From Rhodospirillaceae bacterium (GTDB lineage: Bacteria > Pseudomonadota > Alphaproteobacteria > Rhodospirillales > Rhodospirillaceae): a DNA stretch of 64,000 nucleotides. Position 1 is the first letter of the stretch, and the number at the start of each line of letters is the position of its first letter. A program made the position numbers and the translations under genes. The stretch is from assembly GCA_040219235.1 (NCBI GenBank), contig JAVJSV010000012.1, positions 620,001 through 684,000 of the forward strand, given 5' to 3'. Positions 8,371 through 16,750 of this stretch are shown one piece after another. Under the pieces are notes generated by a model that worked only from the letters and a program-made list of their open reading frames with translations, was not told the DNA's origin and made no database searches.

Positions 8371-9993
8371 ATGTATGGATTGATGATGACCACACCACTC
8401 GTGATCACATCTTTGATCCAATTTGCGGCCAGATATCACCACGATACTTCGGTCGTGACTCGTGGCCTAGAAGGCGAAATTCGTCGCACGTCTTACAACA
8501 TGATTTATAAGCGGGCGCAGAGACTCGCCAATGCGCTGAAGGATTTTGGCATTCAACCAGGCGACCGGGTTGCGACACTGGCGTGGAACACCGATCGTCA
8601 CCTTGAACTCTACTATGCCATTTCTGGTATGGGCGCGGTCTGTCACACGATTAATCTTCGTCTGGCTGACGAGGAACTTCTCTATATTCTTAACCACGCT
8701 GAAGACCGGCTGTTGTTTTTCGATACTGACATGGCAGAAACCGTTGCGCGTCTTCAGCCGCGTCTCCCGACACTGCAACAGGCCATCACCTTAACAGATG
8801 CAGTCCACATGCCAGCAGAAGCCATGCCAGGTATGCAGGACTATGAAAGTTTCATTGCTGGGGCGTCAGATCATTTTGATTGGCCTGAGCTTGACGAGAA
8901 TACAGCCGCGTCATTGTGTTACACTTCAGGGACCACCGGTGACCCAAAAGGCGTGCTCTACAGTCATCGCGCAACAGTGTTGCATGCTATGGCGAGTTGT
9001 TTTGCTAGCACACTCGATTTGCGCACCGAAGATGTCATTTTGCCTGTGGTTCCCATGTTTCACGTCAATGCTTGGGGTATTCCGTATTCAGTGCCCATTG
9101 CCGGCTCAAAATTAGTGATGCCAGGCCGCAAGCTCGATGGGGCGAGTTTGTTTGACCTCATGGATGCTGAAGGCGTGACCATTGCGTTAGGTGTGCCGAC
9201 AGTTTGGCTGGGGCTGCTTGATCATATGGATCAGGTTGGACGCAAACCCTCAGCATTGGATCGCGTGATTATCGGCGGCGCTGCTGCTTCCGAAGCGATG
9301 GTTGACCGGTTTGAATGTGATCACGGCGTTGCGGTGCATACGGCGTGGGGCATGACGGAAATGAGCCCTGTTGGCGTGGTCAATTCTTTGAAGCCAAAGC
9401 ATCAATCCCTAAGCCGTGAACAGCAGATGCCGATTAAACTGAAACAGGGCCGCGCGATCTACGGGGTTGAACTGCGTGTTGTTGACGATGACGGCAACGT
9501 CCTGCCGCGCGATGGCAAGAGTTCCGGCAGGTTACTGGTCAAGGGGCCCTGGATCATGCGGGAGTACTATAAGACCGGCAGCTCAGCTTTAACGCCCGAC
9601 GGCTGGTTCGATACGGGCGACGTCGCAACACTCGACTCTGACGGATATATGCAGATCACGGATCGCGCGAAGGATATTATTAAGTCAGGAGGAGAGTGGA
9701 TCAGTTCTGTCGGATTGGAAAATGCGGCCGTAGGTCACCCTGCGATCAACGCGGCTGCAGTGATCGCTGTGCCGCATCCGAAGTGGCAGGAAAGACCTTT
9801 ACTGGTGTGTGTGGCACGTGGTGAGGAGCGCCCATCGCTGTCTGAAATTCGTGAGTATCTGGCTGATAAAGTGCCAAAACTCTGGCTGCCCGATGCCGTC
9901 GAGTGGGTGGACTCTTTGCCTTTGGGTGCAACGGGTAAGGTTTTAAAGTCAACTCTCCGGTCCCGATTCGCTGACTATCGGCTTCCTGCTTAG
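8371..9993 (+). CDS. Acyl-CoA ligase (AMP-binding; DmdB/medium-chain type)
   Basis: A 540-residue adenylate-forming ligase. The phosphate-binding motif is [40 protein letters not shown] and [16 protein letters not shown] are the later core motifs, and the catalytic lysine is in [12 protein letters not shown] near the C terminus. The N terminus ([19 protein letters not shown]) resembles ligases annotated as 3-methylthiopropionyl-CoA or medium-chain fatty-acyl-CoA ligase. The exact acid cannot be read from sequence. The ATG follows a good GGGAGA site. It lies 78 bases after the Lrp gene in the same direction, so it may be co-transcribed with it. A terminator-like hairpin overlaps its stop. Confidence 0.85.
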   Translation: MYGLMMTTPLVITSLIQFAARYHHDTSVVTRGLEGEIRRTSYNMIYKRAQRLANALKDFGIQPGDRVATLAWNTDRHLELYYAISGMGAVCHTINLRLADEELLYILNHAEDRLLFFDTDMAETVARLQPRLPTLQQAITLTDAVHMPAEAMPGMQDYESFIAGASDHFDWPELDENTAASLCYTSGTTGDPKGVLYSHRATVLHAMASCFASTLDLRTEDVILPVVPMFHVNAWGIPYSVPIAGSKLVMPGRKLDGASLFDLMDAEGVTIALGVPTVWLGLLDHMDQVGRKPSALDRVIIGGAAASEAMVDRFECDHGVAVHTAWGMTEMSPVGVVNSLKPKHQSLSREQQMPIKLKQGRAIYGVELRVVDDDGNVLPRDGKSSGRLLVKGPWIMREYYKTGSSALTPDGWFDTGDVATLDSDGYMQITDRAKDIIKSGGEWISSVGLENAAVGHPAINAAAVIAVPHPKWQERPLLVCVARGEERPSLSEIREYLADKVPKLWLPDAVEWVDSLPLGATGKVLKSTLRSRFADYRLPA

Positions 9994-10011
9994 GCGGTCC
10001 TGCCGCCTTTT
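9992..10011 (+). terminator. Rho-independent terminator-like hairpin
   Basis: AGGCGG at 9992-9997 pairs with CCGCCT at 10003-10008 around a 5-base loop and is followed by TTT. It begins within the stop codon of the acyl-CoA ligase. The stem is short but GC-rich. Confidence 0.5.
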
Positions 10012-10111
10012 AAACCACCTAGTTCTGCGCGGAACCTGTTGTGATTGCTTCAAGAATCGTATTTTAAGAGAATTGTTACTACAGTAAGGCATACTCACAG
10101 AAAGTGGGGTA

Positions 10112-11890
10112 TTGACCGGACGTTACAAAGACGACGGTCAGCGAGCAGAGGACGCCGGGGGCAATCAGAAGACAATGTTCGGTCGCGCGACATTTGAAAT
10201 TCAGCTTTACAAGGATGGCCGCTGGGCCATCAATGAAGTGTGTAAAAGCGAGACGGTCGCACGCAAAAAAGCGTCAGACCTGCTGGCGCAAAAAACGGTC
10301 GCGGGTGTCCGGATTGTAAAGGAATCCCACTTCGGGAAGGACAATCATCGCGAGAGCGAAATTTTCAAAGAAATAAAACAAATCAAAGAAGAAGAAGACT
10401 TGTCGATCACGCCCGTTGATCAAGCTCCTTTGTGTGAGAAGGTCACGGATTTTTATAAGACGGCCAGCCGCAGCACCATGGCCCGGCTGTTTGCAAAATA
10501 CCTTGAAAAATTTGAGATGACCCCACTTGAGATGTTGCACAACCATGCGAATCTCAAGCGCATGATTAATTATCAAACCATGGTGCCGTCCGCGGTCGAT
10601 AAAATTGCAACCTTACATGCGCGTGCGACAGGCACAGGCGCAAAAGAACGCCGTGACGTGATCTTTGATGCTGTCGATGCGATAGCAGCCAAGGCCCGGG
10701 AAGTTGAGTCCAAGAAGCTGCCCAAATTAGAAGACTCCTGTCTGGACGATATGCTGCAACGTCTCGACGTGAAGTTCTCTGACGAGGAAGAGCGCGCCTA
10801 TATGGCCAATGTTGCGCTCACCCGTGAGTCCATCAATTGGCGCGGTTGGCTTGGTAAGATGGCTAAGCTTTTGCCGATGGCGCAATCCCAGAAGGATCAG
10901 CGCGCGCGCGACATGGTTGATGAAATGTTGTCTGACATCTTTAATTCCAAGACTGTCATCAAAGATGTCATTGGTATATCCAAGCATTTAGGCGACGCCA
11001 TTATTCGTATGGTGGACTTGTTGGGGGGCGAATGTAAGCCGACAAAATTTGCAGCCGAGGATTTGTTAGCCCTTCTCAACCCGCTTTTTGCTGCGGGCGT
11101 GTTGCCGCGCTCTCAGCAGGTTATTTTTGATCGCATGGAGCGCGATTTGGCTGGGCCGATCCGACTCACCAATAGCGAGGATAAAGCGGCAGATAAAGCG
11201 TTTTTTGACCAGTTGGTTGATCGCATCATTACCCATGATCATGTCATCGGTGGTCGCGCCATGGCGGCAGGGCTCACAGAGCGCTGGGCACGGCTCGACA
11301 ACATCGGTGGTGCTTCAGGGCGCAATAAAGCCATGCAGGGACTTTGCGGCAAGCTCTCCAACGGCAAGCGCGTTTTCGTATATTTGCTGGCCCTTTATGA
11401 CCCGCAGTCAGAACCCAGTATGCGCCTGGCCATTGAAGAACAACTCAAACGCAAGGGATTGGAGCTGAACACTATTCAAAAAATTGCTCCGGAAGCCCGC
11501 ACTGAACGTGCTCGCCTGACACAAGTGGCTGCTATTCAGCAGTTGGTCCTGCAATCAAAGTTGGAAGACGGCCTCAAAGCATCGATGGCCAAAAGATTTG
11601 ATGACATTGTTGTCGATTACATTGTTGGTCAAAAAGTCATTGAGCGGATCGATAACAAAGAGTTGTCCTTTCGAGAGCGCGCCGGACGATTGGTCACCTT
11701 CTGTTCATCAGGTATGTTGACGGAAGGGCGTGCAACCGAAATTGCACGCGAATCCATTACCAATTACCTCAAGCGCAAAGATTTTCTGTCTGAGTTCACG
11801 GCAGACATTCCTGACCCACAGGAAAAGGAAGTTGCAATTCGGGACTTCTATAAACTTCTCGCGCAAACCGGTTTTAAAGTTTCAGCTTAA
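10112..11890 (+). CDS. Large soluble protein of unknown function
   Basis: I do not recognise this 592-residue protein. It has no signal peptide or membrane segment. Residues 22-75 look like a small alpha/beta module (FEIQLYKDGRWAINEVCKSE). A charged linker follows (EIFKEIKQIKEEEDLS), and the remaining 450 or so residues look almost entirely helical, rich in Lys, Arg, Glu and Asp, like a repeat scaffold or an RNA- or protein-binding helical array. The TTG at 10112 has a GTGGGG site. An ATG at 10175 just before FGRATFEIQL is also possible and has a G-rich stretch upstream. The gene stands alone between a terminator and the convergent DoxX gene (4-base overlap). Confidence 0.6.
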   Translation: MTGRYKDDGQRAEDAGGNQKTMFGRATFEIQLYKDGRWAINEVCKSETVARKKASDLLAQKTVAGVRIVKESHFGKDNHRESEIFKEIKQIKEEEDLSITPVDQAPLCEKVTDFYKTASRSTMARLFAKYLEKFEMTPLEMLHNHANLKRMINYQTMVPSAVDKIATLHARATGTGAKERRDVIFDAVDAIAAKAREVESKKLPKLEDSCLDDMLQRLDVKFSDEEERAYMANVALTRESINWRGWLGKMAKLLPMAQSQKDQRARDMVDEMLSDIFNSKTVIKDVIGISKHLGDAIIRMVDLLGGECKPTKFAAEDLLALLNPLFAAGVLPRSQQVIFDRMERDLAGPIRLTNSEDKAADKAFFDQLVDRIITHDHVIGGRAMAAGLTERWARLDNIGGASGRNKAMQGLCGKLSNGKRVFVYLLALYDPQSEPSMRLAIEEQLKRKGLELNTIQKIAPEARTERARLTQVAAIQQLVLQSKLEDGLKASMAKRFDDIVVDYIVGQKVIERIDNKELSFRERAGRLVTFCSSGMLTEGRATEIARESITNYLKRKDFLSEFTADIPDPQEKEVAIRDFYKLLAQTGFKVSA

Positions 11891-12363
11891 GCGCCGTCGC
11901 GCATAAATTTCTGCCGCAGCCAATGGTCTACCGAGATTACGCCAGGACCACGGGCTATAATGACCAGCAGAAAAGTCATCCAGGCGAAATGATTGAAATC
12001 GTTATAGGCTGGATTGTTTGCGCCAAGCACAAATTGAATGACCAGGGCCATGCCCAGCAATGGAATGGACGCCAAACGCGCCGCCAACCCGATGAACAGA
12101 AAAACAGGCATCGCAAGTTCAAAGGCTGTGCTCATGTAGGCTGCAATTTCAAATGGCAGAATGGGCACAGCGTACTCATACTCGAATAAAAAGAGTGTGC
12201 TTTCCCAATCATCAAGTTTTTGTAATCCGGATCTAAAAAACACGAGCCCCACCCAAAACCGGACGGCGAAGTCTGTTAACGGTGCGCCCAAAACTTCAAG
12301 TTTTTGGAGGACAGTGCGATAGAAATTAGCCCCCCTATCAATCACGTTAGATGATTCAGTCAT
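11887..12363 (-). CDS. bufD: DoxX family membrane protein (BufD-like)
   Basis: A 158-residue protein with four predicted membrane helices and the DoxX pattern: FAVRFWVGLVFFRSGLQKLDD, then ALVIQFVLGANNPAYNDFNH. DoxX-like proteins occur as the last gene of many DUF692 peptide operons, where a membrane redox or export-related role has been suggested but not settled. It is 30 bases downstream of the DUF2063 gene and in the same direction, so it probably belongs to the same transcript. The ATG follows an AAGGA site. Confidence 0.8.
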   Translation of the reverse strand: MTESSNVIDRGANFYRTVLQKLEVLGAPLTDFAVRFWVGLVFFRSGLQKLDDWESTLFLFEYEYAVPILPFEIAAYMSTAFELAMPVFLFIGLAARLASIPLLGMALVIQFVLGANNPAYNDFNHFAWMTFLLVIIARGPGVISVDHWLRQKFMRDGA

Positions 12364-12393
12364 AGCAATGATCCTTGAGCTTTTGGCGTGATT

Positions 12394-13167
12394 TCACGAA
12401 ATGGGTTGCAGGTGGATCGTGTTGAAAGCCCCATCAGCTAGAGCCTGACGCAACATGTTTTGGACGTCGAAAGTAGGATCTTCGTTAAGCGCTGTATCGA
12501 CAGCAGCACCAAGCGCACGGCCGTCACGCAGGGCGACCAGCCACGCATATTCGCCTACGGTCAGATCGCGGTGGAACACTGCGCCGCCGCGCCTTAAAAC
12601 CAAAGCGCGTTGAGGTGCTGAAAAGTCAATTTTTGGAACGCTGGTCTGTGTCGGCTGATTGACCTCCCAAATCTCAATAATCGGAAAGGACGAATGCACC
12701 AGTCGCAGGGACGGATGAGCCGAAAACGTAATGTTCTCAAGGTCATCTGCTGCAACATCAGATAAACGTGCTGGATTAAGGGCGTCTTGGTCCGCTGCGA
12801 AATACGATTCAATACGCGCCCATTCAAGGGTTGCGACGTCTGCTAGGTAAGGCAGTTCTTTTGCGGGTTCGAACGTCATTATAAATTCGGGCAGTTCACC
12901 ACCGTATCTAAACAAGGTTGGCTGTTTGGGTGGGCAGGTTTCGATAAAGGTTTGTGCCAGGGCCCGGAAGAAGCGGTCGCCGACAATTCTTTGCACCACA
13001 GGGAACGCCGCGCTCAACACATCGGTCAAGCTGTTGATGGTATTGGTGCGATAGACACCCAAGCGCCGTTCTTTGCTGCCCCGTGCAGCGGTCACGTAGT
13101 CAAGCAAAGGGGATAGCGTGTTCGAGAGTGACACGCCGGCAAAATCTTTTTGCAGATTATGCAACAT
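12394..13167 (-). CDS. bufC: DUF2063 protein, partner of the DUF692 enzyme (BufC/HvfC-like)
   Basis: A 257-residue soluble protein matching the DUF2063 family. It has an N-terminal helical part with RLGVYRTNTINSLTDVLSAA, FPVVQRIVGDRFFRALAQTF and FRYGGELPEFI, and a C-terminal beta-rich part with HPSLRLVHSSFPIIEIWE. In characterised DUF692 systems (bufferins, HvfA) this protein recruits the precursor peptide to the iron enzyme and forms a complex with it. Its start overlaps the end of the DUF692 gene by 11 bases, so the two are translationally coupled, which fits a 1:1 complex. Confidence 0.85.
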   Translation of the reverse strand: MLHNLQKDFAGVSLSNTLSPLLDYVTAARGSKERRLGVYRTNTINSLTDVLSAAFPVVQRIVGDRFFRALAQTFIETCPPKQPTLFRYGGELPEFIMTFEPAKELPYLADVATLEWARIESYFAADQDALNPARLSDVAADDLENITFSAHPSLRLVHSSFPIIEIWEVNQPTQTSVPKIDFSAPQRALVLRRGGAVFHRDLTVGEYAWLVALRDGRALGAAVDTALNEDPTFDVQNMLRQALADGAFNTIHLQPIS

Positions 13168-14086
13168 GAGAAGCGTTTATAGGTGGGCGCGCGGCATCCA
13201 CGTTCAGGAGTGCCGCGTCTAAATGCTTTTGCGCGGTGTGCGCTTCGTTTAACAAAACCTCAAGGCTAGGGATGTCTGTATCCCATTCAATCAGCGTTGC
13301 CCGTGGACCGAATTTCTCTAAGGCTTGCTGATAAAGACTCCACACGGCATCAGCGACGATATCTCCATGGGTGTCGATCAGGAGGCGCTCGTCACCATCG
13401 CCATCAATTAAGTGCCCTGCAAGATGAATTTCTCCAATGGCTGCGCCAGGGATGCCCTCTAAATATGTTGCAGTATCGAAGTCATTGTTGTGGGCACTGA
13501 CATAGATGTTGTTGACGTCCAGCAGCAGTCCGCAGCCCGCGCGCCGACACAACTCAGAAAGAAAATCCCATTCCGTAAGGTGCGAGTCTGCAAACTTTAG
13601 GTAAGATGATGGGTTCTCAACAAGAACTTGCCGGCCCAGCGCGGTCTGAGCTTTATCGACGTTGTTTACAACGACGGCCAGAGCTTCTTCGGTGTAAGGT
13701 AAAGGCAGAAGGTCATTAAGATACAGACCCTCAACAACGCTAAAAGAGAGGTGCTCCGAGACCAGGATAGGGTCGACGCGCTGGACCAGCGCGCTCAAGC
13801 TCTCAAGGTGCCTGTTATCAATGCCCTCTGCTGTTCCCAAAGATAGTCCGACCCCATGACAGCTCACGGGATAATGCGCCCGCACTTGATCGAGTTGCGC
13901 CATCCGAGGGCCGCCGTCGGCAAAAAAGTTCTCGCTGTGAATTTCAACCCAGGCGGCATCGGCGGTGCCAGAGGCAAAGTTAGCCATGTGAAGATGACGG
14001 AGTCCGACTCCCGCCTGTGCGGAAATCGGACTCTGCCGTGCAGAGCGTATCGAAGGTTTGGGTTGTTGGGGAGGGGGGGAGATCAC
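13157..14086 (-). CDS. bufB: DUF692 multinuclear iron oxidase (BufB/MbnB-like)
   Basis: A 309-residue TIM-barrel enzyme of the DUF692 family, which installs oxazolone/thioamide or thiooxazole groups on cysteines of a partner peptide. Candidate metal ligands known for the family are all visible: H50/E52 (EIHSEN), H77 (SCHGVG), H112 (SEHLSF), E157 (ENPSSY), D190 (LLLDVNN), H221/H225 (EIHLAGH), D238/H240 (DTHGD) and E267 (IEWDTD). The enzyme therefore looks active. The start is a GTG just after GAAGG, with the next ATG too far in. The N-terminal 25 residues are Pro/Gln-rich and outside the fold. It sits 35 bases after the precursor gene. Confidence 0.88.
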   Translation of the reverse strand: MISPPPQQPKPSIRSARQSPISAQAGVGLRHLHMANFASGTADAAWVEIHSENFFADGGPRMAQLDQVRAHYPVSCHGVGLSLGTAEGIDNRHLESLSALVQRVDPILVSEHLSFSVVEGLYLNDLLPLPYTEEALAVVVNNVDKAQTALGRQVLVENPSSYLKFADSHLTEWDFLSELCRRAGCGLLLDVNNIYVSAHNNDFDTATYLEGIPGAAIGEIHLAGHLIDGDGDERLLIDTHGDIVADAVWSLYQQALEKFGPRATLIEWDTDIPSLEVLLNEAHTAQKHLDAALLNVDAARPPINASHVA

Positions 14087-14121
14087 CTTCGACGCTCGCG
14101 TGTCTTAAAATGGGCTTGTGC

Positions 14122-14424
14122 TTAGCCAGCCTTCATTTTTGCTTCTTCGCTCGTTCCTTCAAAAGGCTCCAGTTTGCCGCCCATTTCCATGCAGCTGCCT
14201 TCTGCAACCAGTTTCCATTCGCCACCATCAAAGCTGACAGTGGACTGACCAGCGCAAGAGTGCGTGCCGGCTGCGTTTGCGCAGCCGTTTTCACCGGCTT
14301 TGGCAACGCCGTAGCATTTTTCTTTGCCAGCAGCAGACGCTGTTGACGGAACGGTCATGGCGGCCATTGAAACGGCGCCGGCGACAGCGGCTGCGAGAGA
14401 GAACGTGGTGAGCTTGTTAGACAT
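14122..14424 (-). CDS. bufA: DUF2282 precursor peptide (bufferin/HvfA-type RiPP)
   Basis: A 100-residue protein of the DUF2282 family. Residues 1-32 form a signal peptide (MSNKLTTFSLAAAVAGAVSM..ASA). The mature part has exactly four cysteines, C37 (EKCYGV), C48 (NGCAN), C57 (HSCAG) and C78 (GSCME), in the spacing of characterised bufferins. In those, the two inner cysteines are modified by the DUF692 enzyme and the product binds copper in the periplasm. The C-terminal tail (EPFEGTSEEAKMKAG) is acidic then basic. The ATG at 14424 has a CGGAGT site. The longer open frame upstream lacks one and would bury the signal peptide. Confidence 0.88.
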   Translation of the reverse strand: MSNKLTTFSLAAAVAGAVSMAAMTVPSTASAAGKEKCYGVAKAGENGCANAAGTHSCAGQSTVSFDGGEWKLVAEGSCMEMGGKLEPFEGTSEEAKMKAG

Positions 14425-14616
14425 TAAGTGTACTCCGTGTGTGGTGCCGCAAGAGCGGCGAAATAGGGGTCTTACGTTGCGTTGACCTCTAAAGACCAAT
14501 CAACACACTCATCATAGGGCTGCTAATGGGATACGCCAGTCACACACGCGTGAAGCGCCTTCACAGAAAGGTGAGGATTACGGTGCGCCGCCGAAGGGCT
14601 CATGAACCATATGATT
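14425..14616 (-). promoter_or_regulatory. Upstream region of the bufferin-type operon
   Basis: This 192-base gap must hold the operon promoter. A short hairpin (GCCGC/GCGGC, 14446-14459) lies in the presumed leader. A second (GTGAAG/CTTCAC, 14550-14564) lies nearer the DUF427 gene and could terminate it. Related operons in Caulobacter are driven by an ECF sigma factor, but I cannot confidently place such a promoter here and no sigma or anti-sigma gene is nearby. Confidence 0.35.
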
Positions 14617-15060
14617 TTATGTGATGTCCAGGGTCAGGCCAAAGTCTTTGCCCATCCCGTCTAAGTAGAAGGCCATCAATCCCGCAATTCCGTTCATCGC
14701 AACAATCGGCGACTCGTAAGCCCACACAGCATTCTCTGCCACTTTGTCTTCGGACACTAAAGACCAGTAGCAGGCATCTCCTTTGTAAGGGCAGTGGGTG
14801 GCATGATCTGTGCGGATCAACAGGTTGGTTCGAACATCTTCTTTGGGAATGTAATACACAGGGTCATGTTTGCGCTCGTGCAATGCGATTGCATGATCGC
14901 TTTCTGCAATGACCGCTCCGTTCCAAAGAATGCGAATGACCCCATCATGCGGGTGCAGGGTAATCGTATGCTCTGGGTTCAGTTCATAGGCTGCGAAGCG
15001 CGCGCGTTGCGCAGCAGCATTACTCTGCCATCGTTGTTCCAAGCTGACGTTATTCGCCAT
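14617..15060 (-). CDS. DUF427 domain protein
   Basis: A 147-residue soluble beta-rich protein of the DUF427 family (PF04248). It shows the family pattern of a strand with IRILWNGAVIAESDHAIALH, PVYYIPKEDVRTNLL and the motif THCPYKGDACYWSL, followed by WAYESPI. The biochemical function of the family is not known. The ATG has a strong GGAGGAA site. It lies upstream of the bufferin-type operon in the same direction, but nearly 200 bases and a hairpin intervene, so it is probably a separate transcript. Confidence 0.85.
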   Translation of the reverse strand: MANNVSLEQRWQSNAAAQRARFAAYELNPEHTITLHPHDGVIRILWNGAVIAESDHAIALHERKHDPVYYIPKEDVRTNLLIRTDHATHCPYKGDACYWSLVSEDKVAENAVWAYESPIVAMNGIAGLMAFYLDGMGKDFGLTLDIT

Positions 15061-15205
15061 ATCATTCCTCCACGCGCTGCAGTGCCTAACCGTACCTGAG
15101 TTAAGGTCATAATGTCTTGGTCCGTAATCGTGTTGCAGTGGAAAAATAAAGATTGGCGCGTTAGAAGTTAAGTGACGTCAGAGCACAACATGAAGTGAAT
15201 TCATT

Positions 15206-15778
15206 ATGCCGAAACGACTCAGATTGGTTGTCTATAGTGTATTGCTGACGCTCGCCTTGTATATGTATTACGTGTCAGGCCAGCGCCCCGAGCAACCGGT
15301 AACAGGTGGTTCGACAGCCGTTATAACCGCTCCTGTTAATGATCCGTTTCCGCGCTACGGCAGTTTAGATGTGCGCCGAGATGCTTTGACACAGCGCTTT
15401 GAGAACACGCCGTTTAACCTAACGTTCGATTTTGTTCCATTAGAGGATGGCCGGTCGCGTGTGATCGGTCGTTCAGAGGATGGCAAAACCACTCTTGAGT
15501 TGATCGGGCGTCCTGAAGCCGTTACGTCAGCCAACTTGATGGCGGCACTTCCCGAGAACAATCCTCTTGTCCGGTTGCGCAATCTGAATGCAATTTCTGC
15601 CCTTGTTGAAACCTCACTGACCGATTGGCCGGGTGCGTCCACCTGGGTCAGTGAGAATATTGATCTCGCGTTTTCGGGGTCCGGAGTAAGTCAGCGATTA
15701 GGCGAAAAAGTTGTGATGATGAAACGGACACCCAGAACAGAGACCCTGGTTGTGACGATCACAGGGCCGAAGTTGTAG
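15206..15778 (+). CDS. Membrane-anchored protein of unknown function
   Basis: A 190-residue protein with one N-terminal hydrophobic segment (LRLVVYSVLLTLALYMYYVS) without an obvious cleavage site, so it is probably anchored with the rest in the periplasm. The soluble part is beta-rich (FNLTFDFVPLEDGRSRVIG, KTTLELIGRPEAV) and ends in TETLVVTITGPKL. I do not recognise the family. The repeated comparison of gene length and composition with neighbours shows nothing odd. The ribosome site is weak (GAAGTGA). It is convergent with the alpha/beta hydrolase gene. Confidence 0.6.
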   Translation: MPKRLRLVVYSVLLTLALYMYYVSGQRPEQPVTGGSTAVITAPVNDPFPRYGSLDVRRDALTQRFENTPFNLTFDFVPLEDGRSRVIGRSEDGKTTLELIGRPEAVTSANLMAALPENNPLVRLRNLNAISALVETSLTDWPGASTWVSENIDLAFSGSGVSQRLGEKVVMMKRTPRTETLVVTITGPKL

Positions 15779-15804
15779 GCGTCACGTTTTACCCAGCAGA
15801 GACT

Positions 15805-16656
15805 TTAGGCTTTATCCAAAAACGTAATAATATGTTCGGCCTTGGTACGAACACCGTCTTTACTGCGCTCAGCGGGCAAAATCATTTGTTCAGAGTTAGG
15901 CACTAAAGCTGCGGCCTCTTCCACGCCGGCTTTCAAGGGGTCGTCTTCAGACGCCGCACATAACGTTGGGTGAGGGATCAGCGGAAGACGTTCCCGGTCA
16001 GGGTGCCGAAAGGCAGCGCGATAGCCTTTGTGATAGGTGGTCAGTCCTTTGAGCACTTCTAAAACAACGCGCTGTATGGCCTCAGGGGACGGCATGGACT
16101 CTTCATTTCGACGGAACGCGGGCGTCCGCCGGAAATACGGAAAATGCAGAACCTGATCGCGCACGAAGTTCCACGCCCAAATCAGGTGTTGCCCAAATTC
16201 ATCGGGATGCATTTCTGGGGCGTAATGGGCCAGAAAATCTTCTTTATCAGCTGGCGAGAACATCCCGATCCCGTCGAACACCATTTTACGCACCCGGTCC
16301 GGGTAATGAATCGCCAACTCACAGGCAATATGCGCGCCAGTGTGGCTGCCATACACATCACAGGTTTCGAGGTGCAAAGCGTCCATAATACGCACCACGT
16401 TTTCAGCATAGTCTTCGGCGTTCGGAATGTCTTGTGTGGGGGCAGGGGAATCGCCAAAGCCCAGCGTGTCGGGCGCAATCACACGCCGCGTTTCACCGAG
16501 GACTTCCATCATCGGGACCAAAGTCATCGAAGACGCGGGCGAGGCATGAATCATGTAGAGCGGCACGGCTGTTGCCGCGGTATCGTTGCCGCAGGTCCGG
16601 TAATGCACTTGACCTTCTGCAATTCTGACAAAGGCACGATCAACGATAACAGACAT
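15805..16656 (-). CDS. Alpha/beta hydrolase-fold protein with His at the nucleophile position
   Basis: A 283-residue alpha/beta hydrolase of the haloalkane dehalogenase/epoxide hydrolase shape. It has the oxyanion region YMIHASPASS, the strand-turn VIAPDTLGFGDSPAP, the nucleophile elbow DVYGSHTGAHIACELA, a cap domain (residues 130-200) and PHPTLCAASEDDPLKAG near the acid position. At the elbow the expected Ser/Asp is His (G-S-H-T-G), confirmed by codon cac. Either this subfamily uses an unusual nucleophile or the protein is a non-catalytic or binding form. The ATG follows a good GGGAGAA site. It is soluble and monocistronic. Confidence 0.75.
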   Translation of the reverse strand: MSVIVDRAFVRIAEGQVHYRTCGNDTAATAVPLYMIHASPASSMTLVPMMEVLGETRRVIAPDTLGFGDSPAPTQDIPNAEDYAENVVRIMDALHLETCDVYGSHTGAHIACELAIHYPDRVRKMVFDGIGMFSPADKEDFLAHYAPEMHPDEFGQHLIWAWNFVRDQVLHFPYFRRTPAFRRNEESMPSPEAIQRVVLEVLKGLTTYHKGYRAAFRHPDRERLPLIPHPTLCAASEDDPLKAGVEEAAALVPNSEQMILPAERSKDGVRTKAEHIITFLDKA

Positions 16657-16750
16657 GGTGTTCTCCCAGCACGCACACGCAGACCGAATGTGACCTCAAG
16701 TGACGGGTCGTTGAATCGACAGGGTGCTTAATCGTGCGTCCATTGAATTA

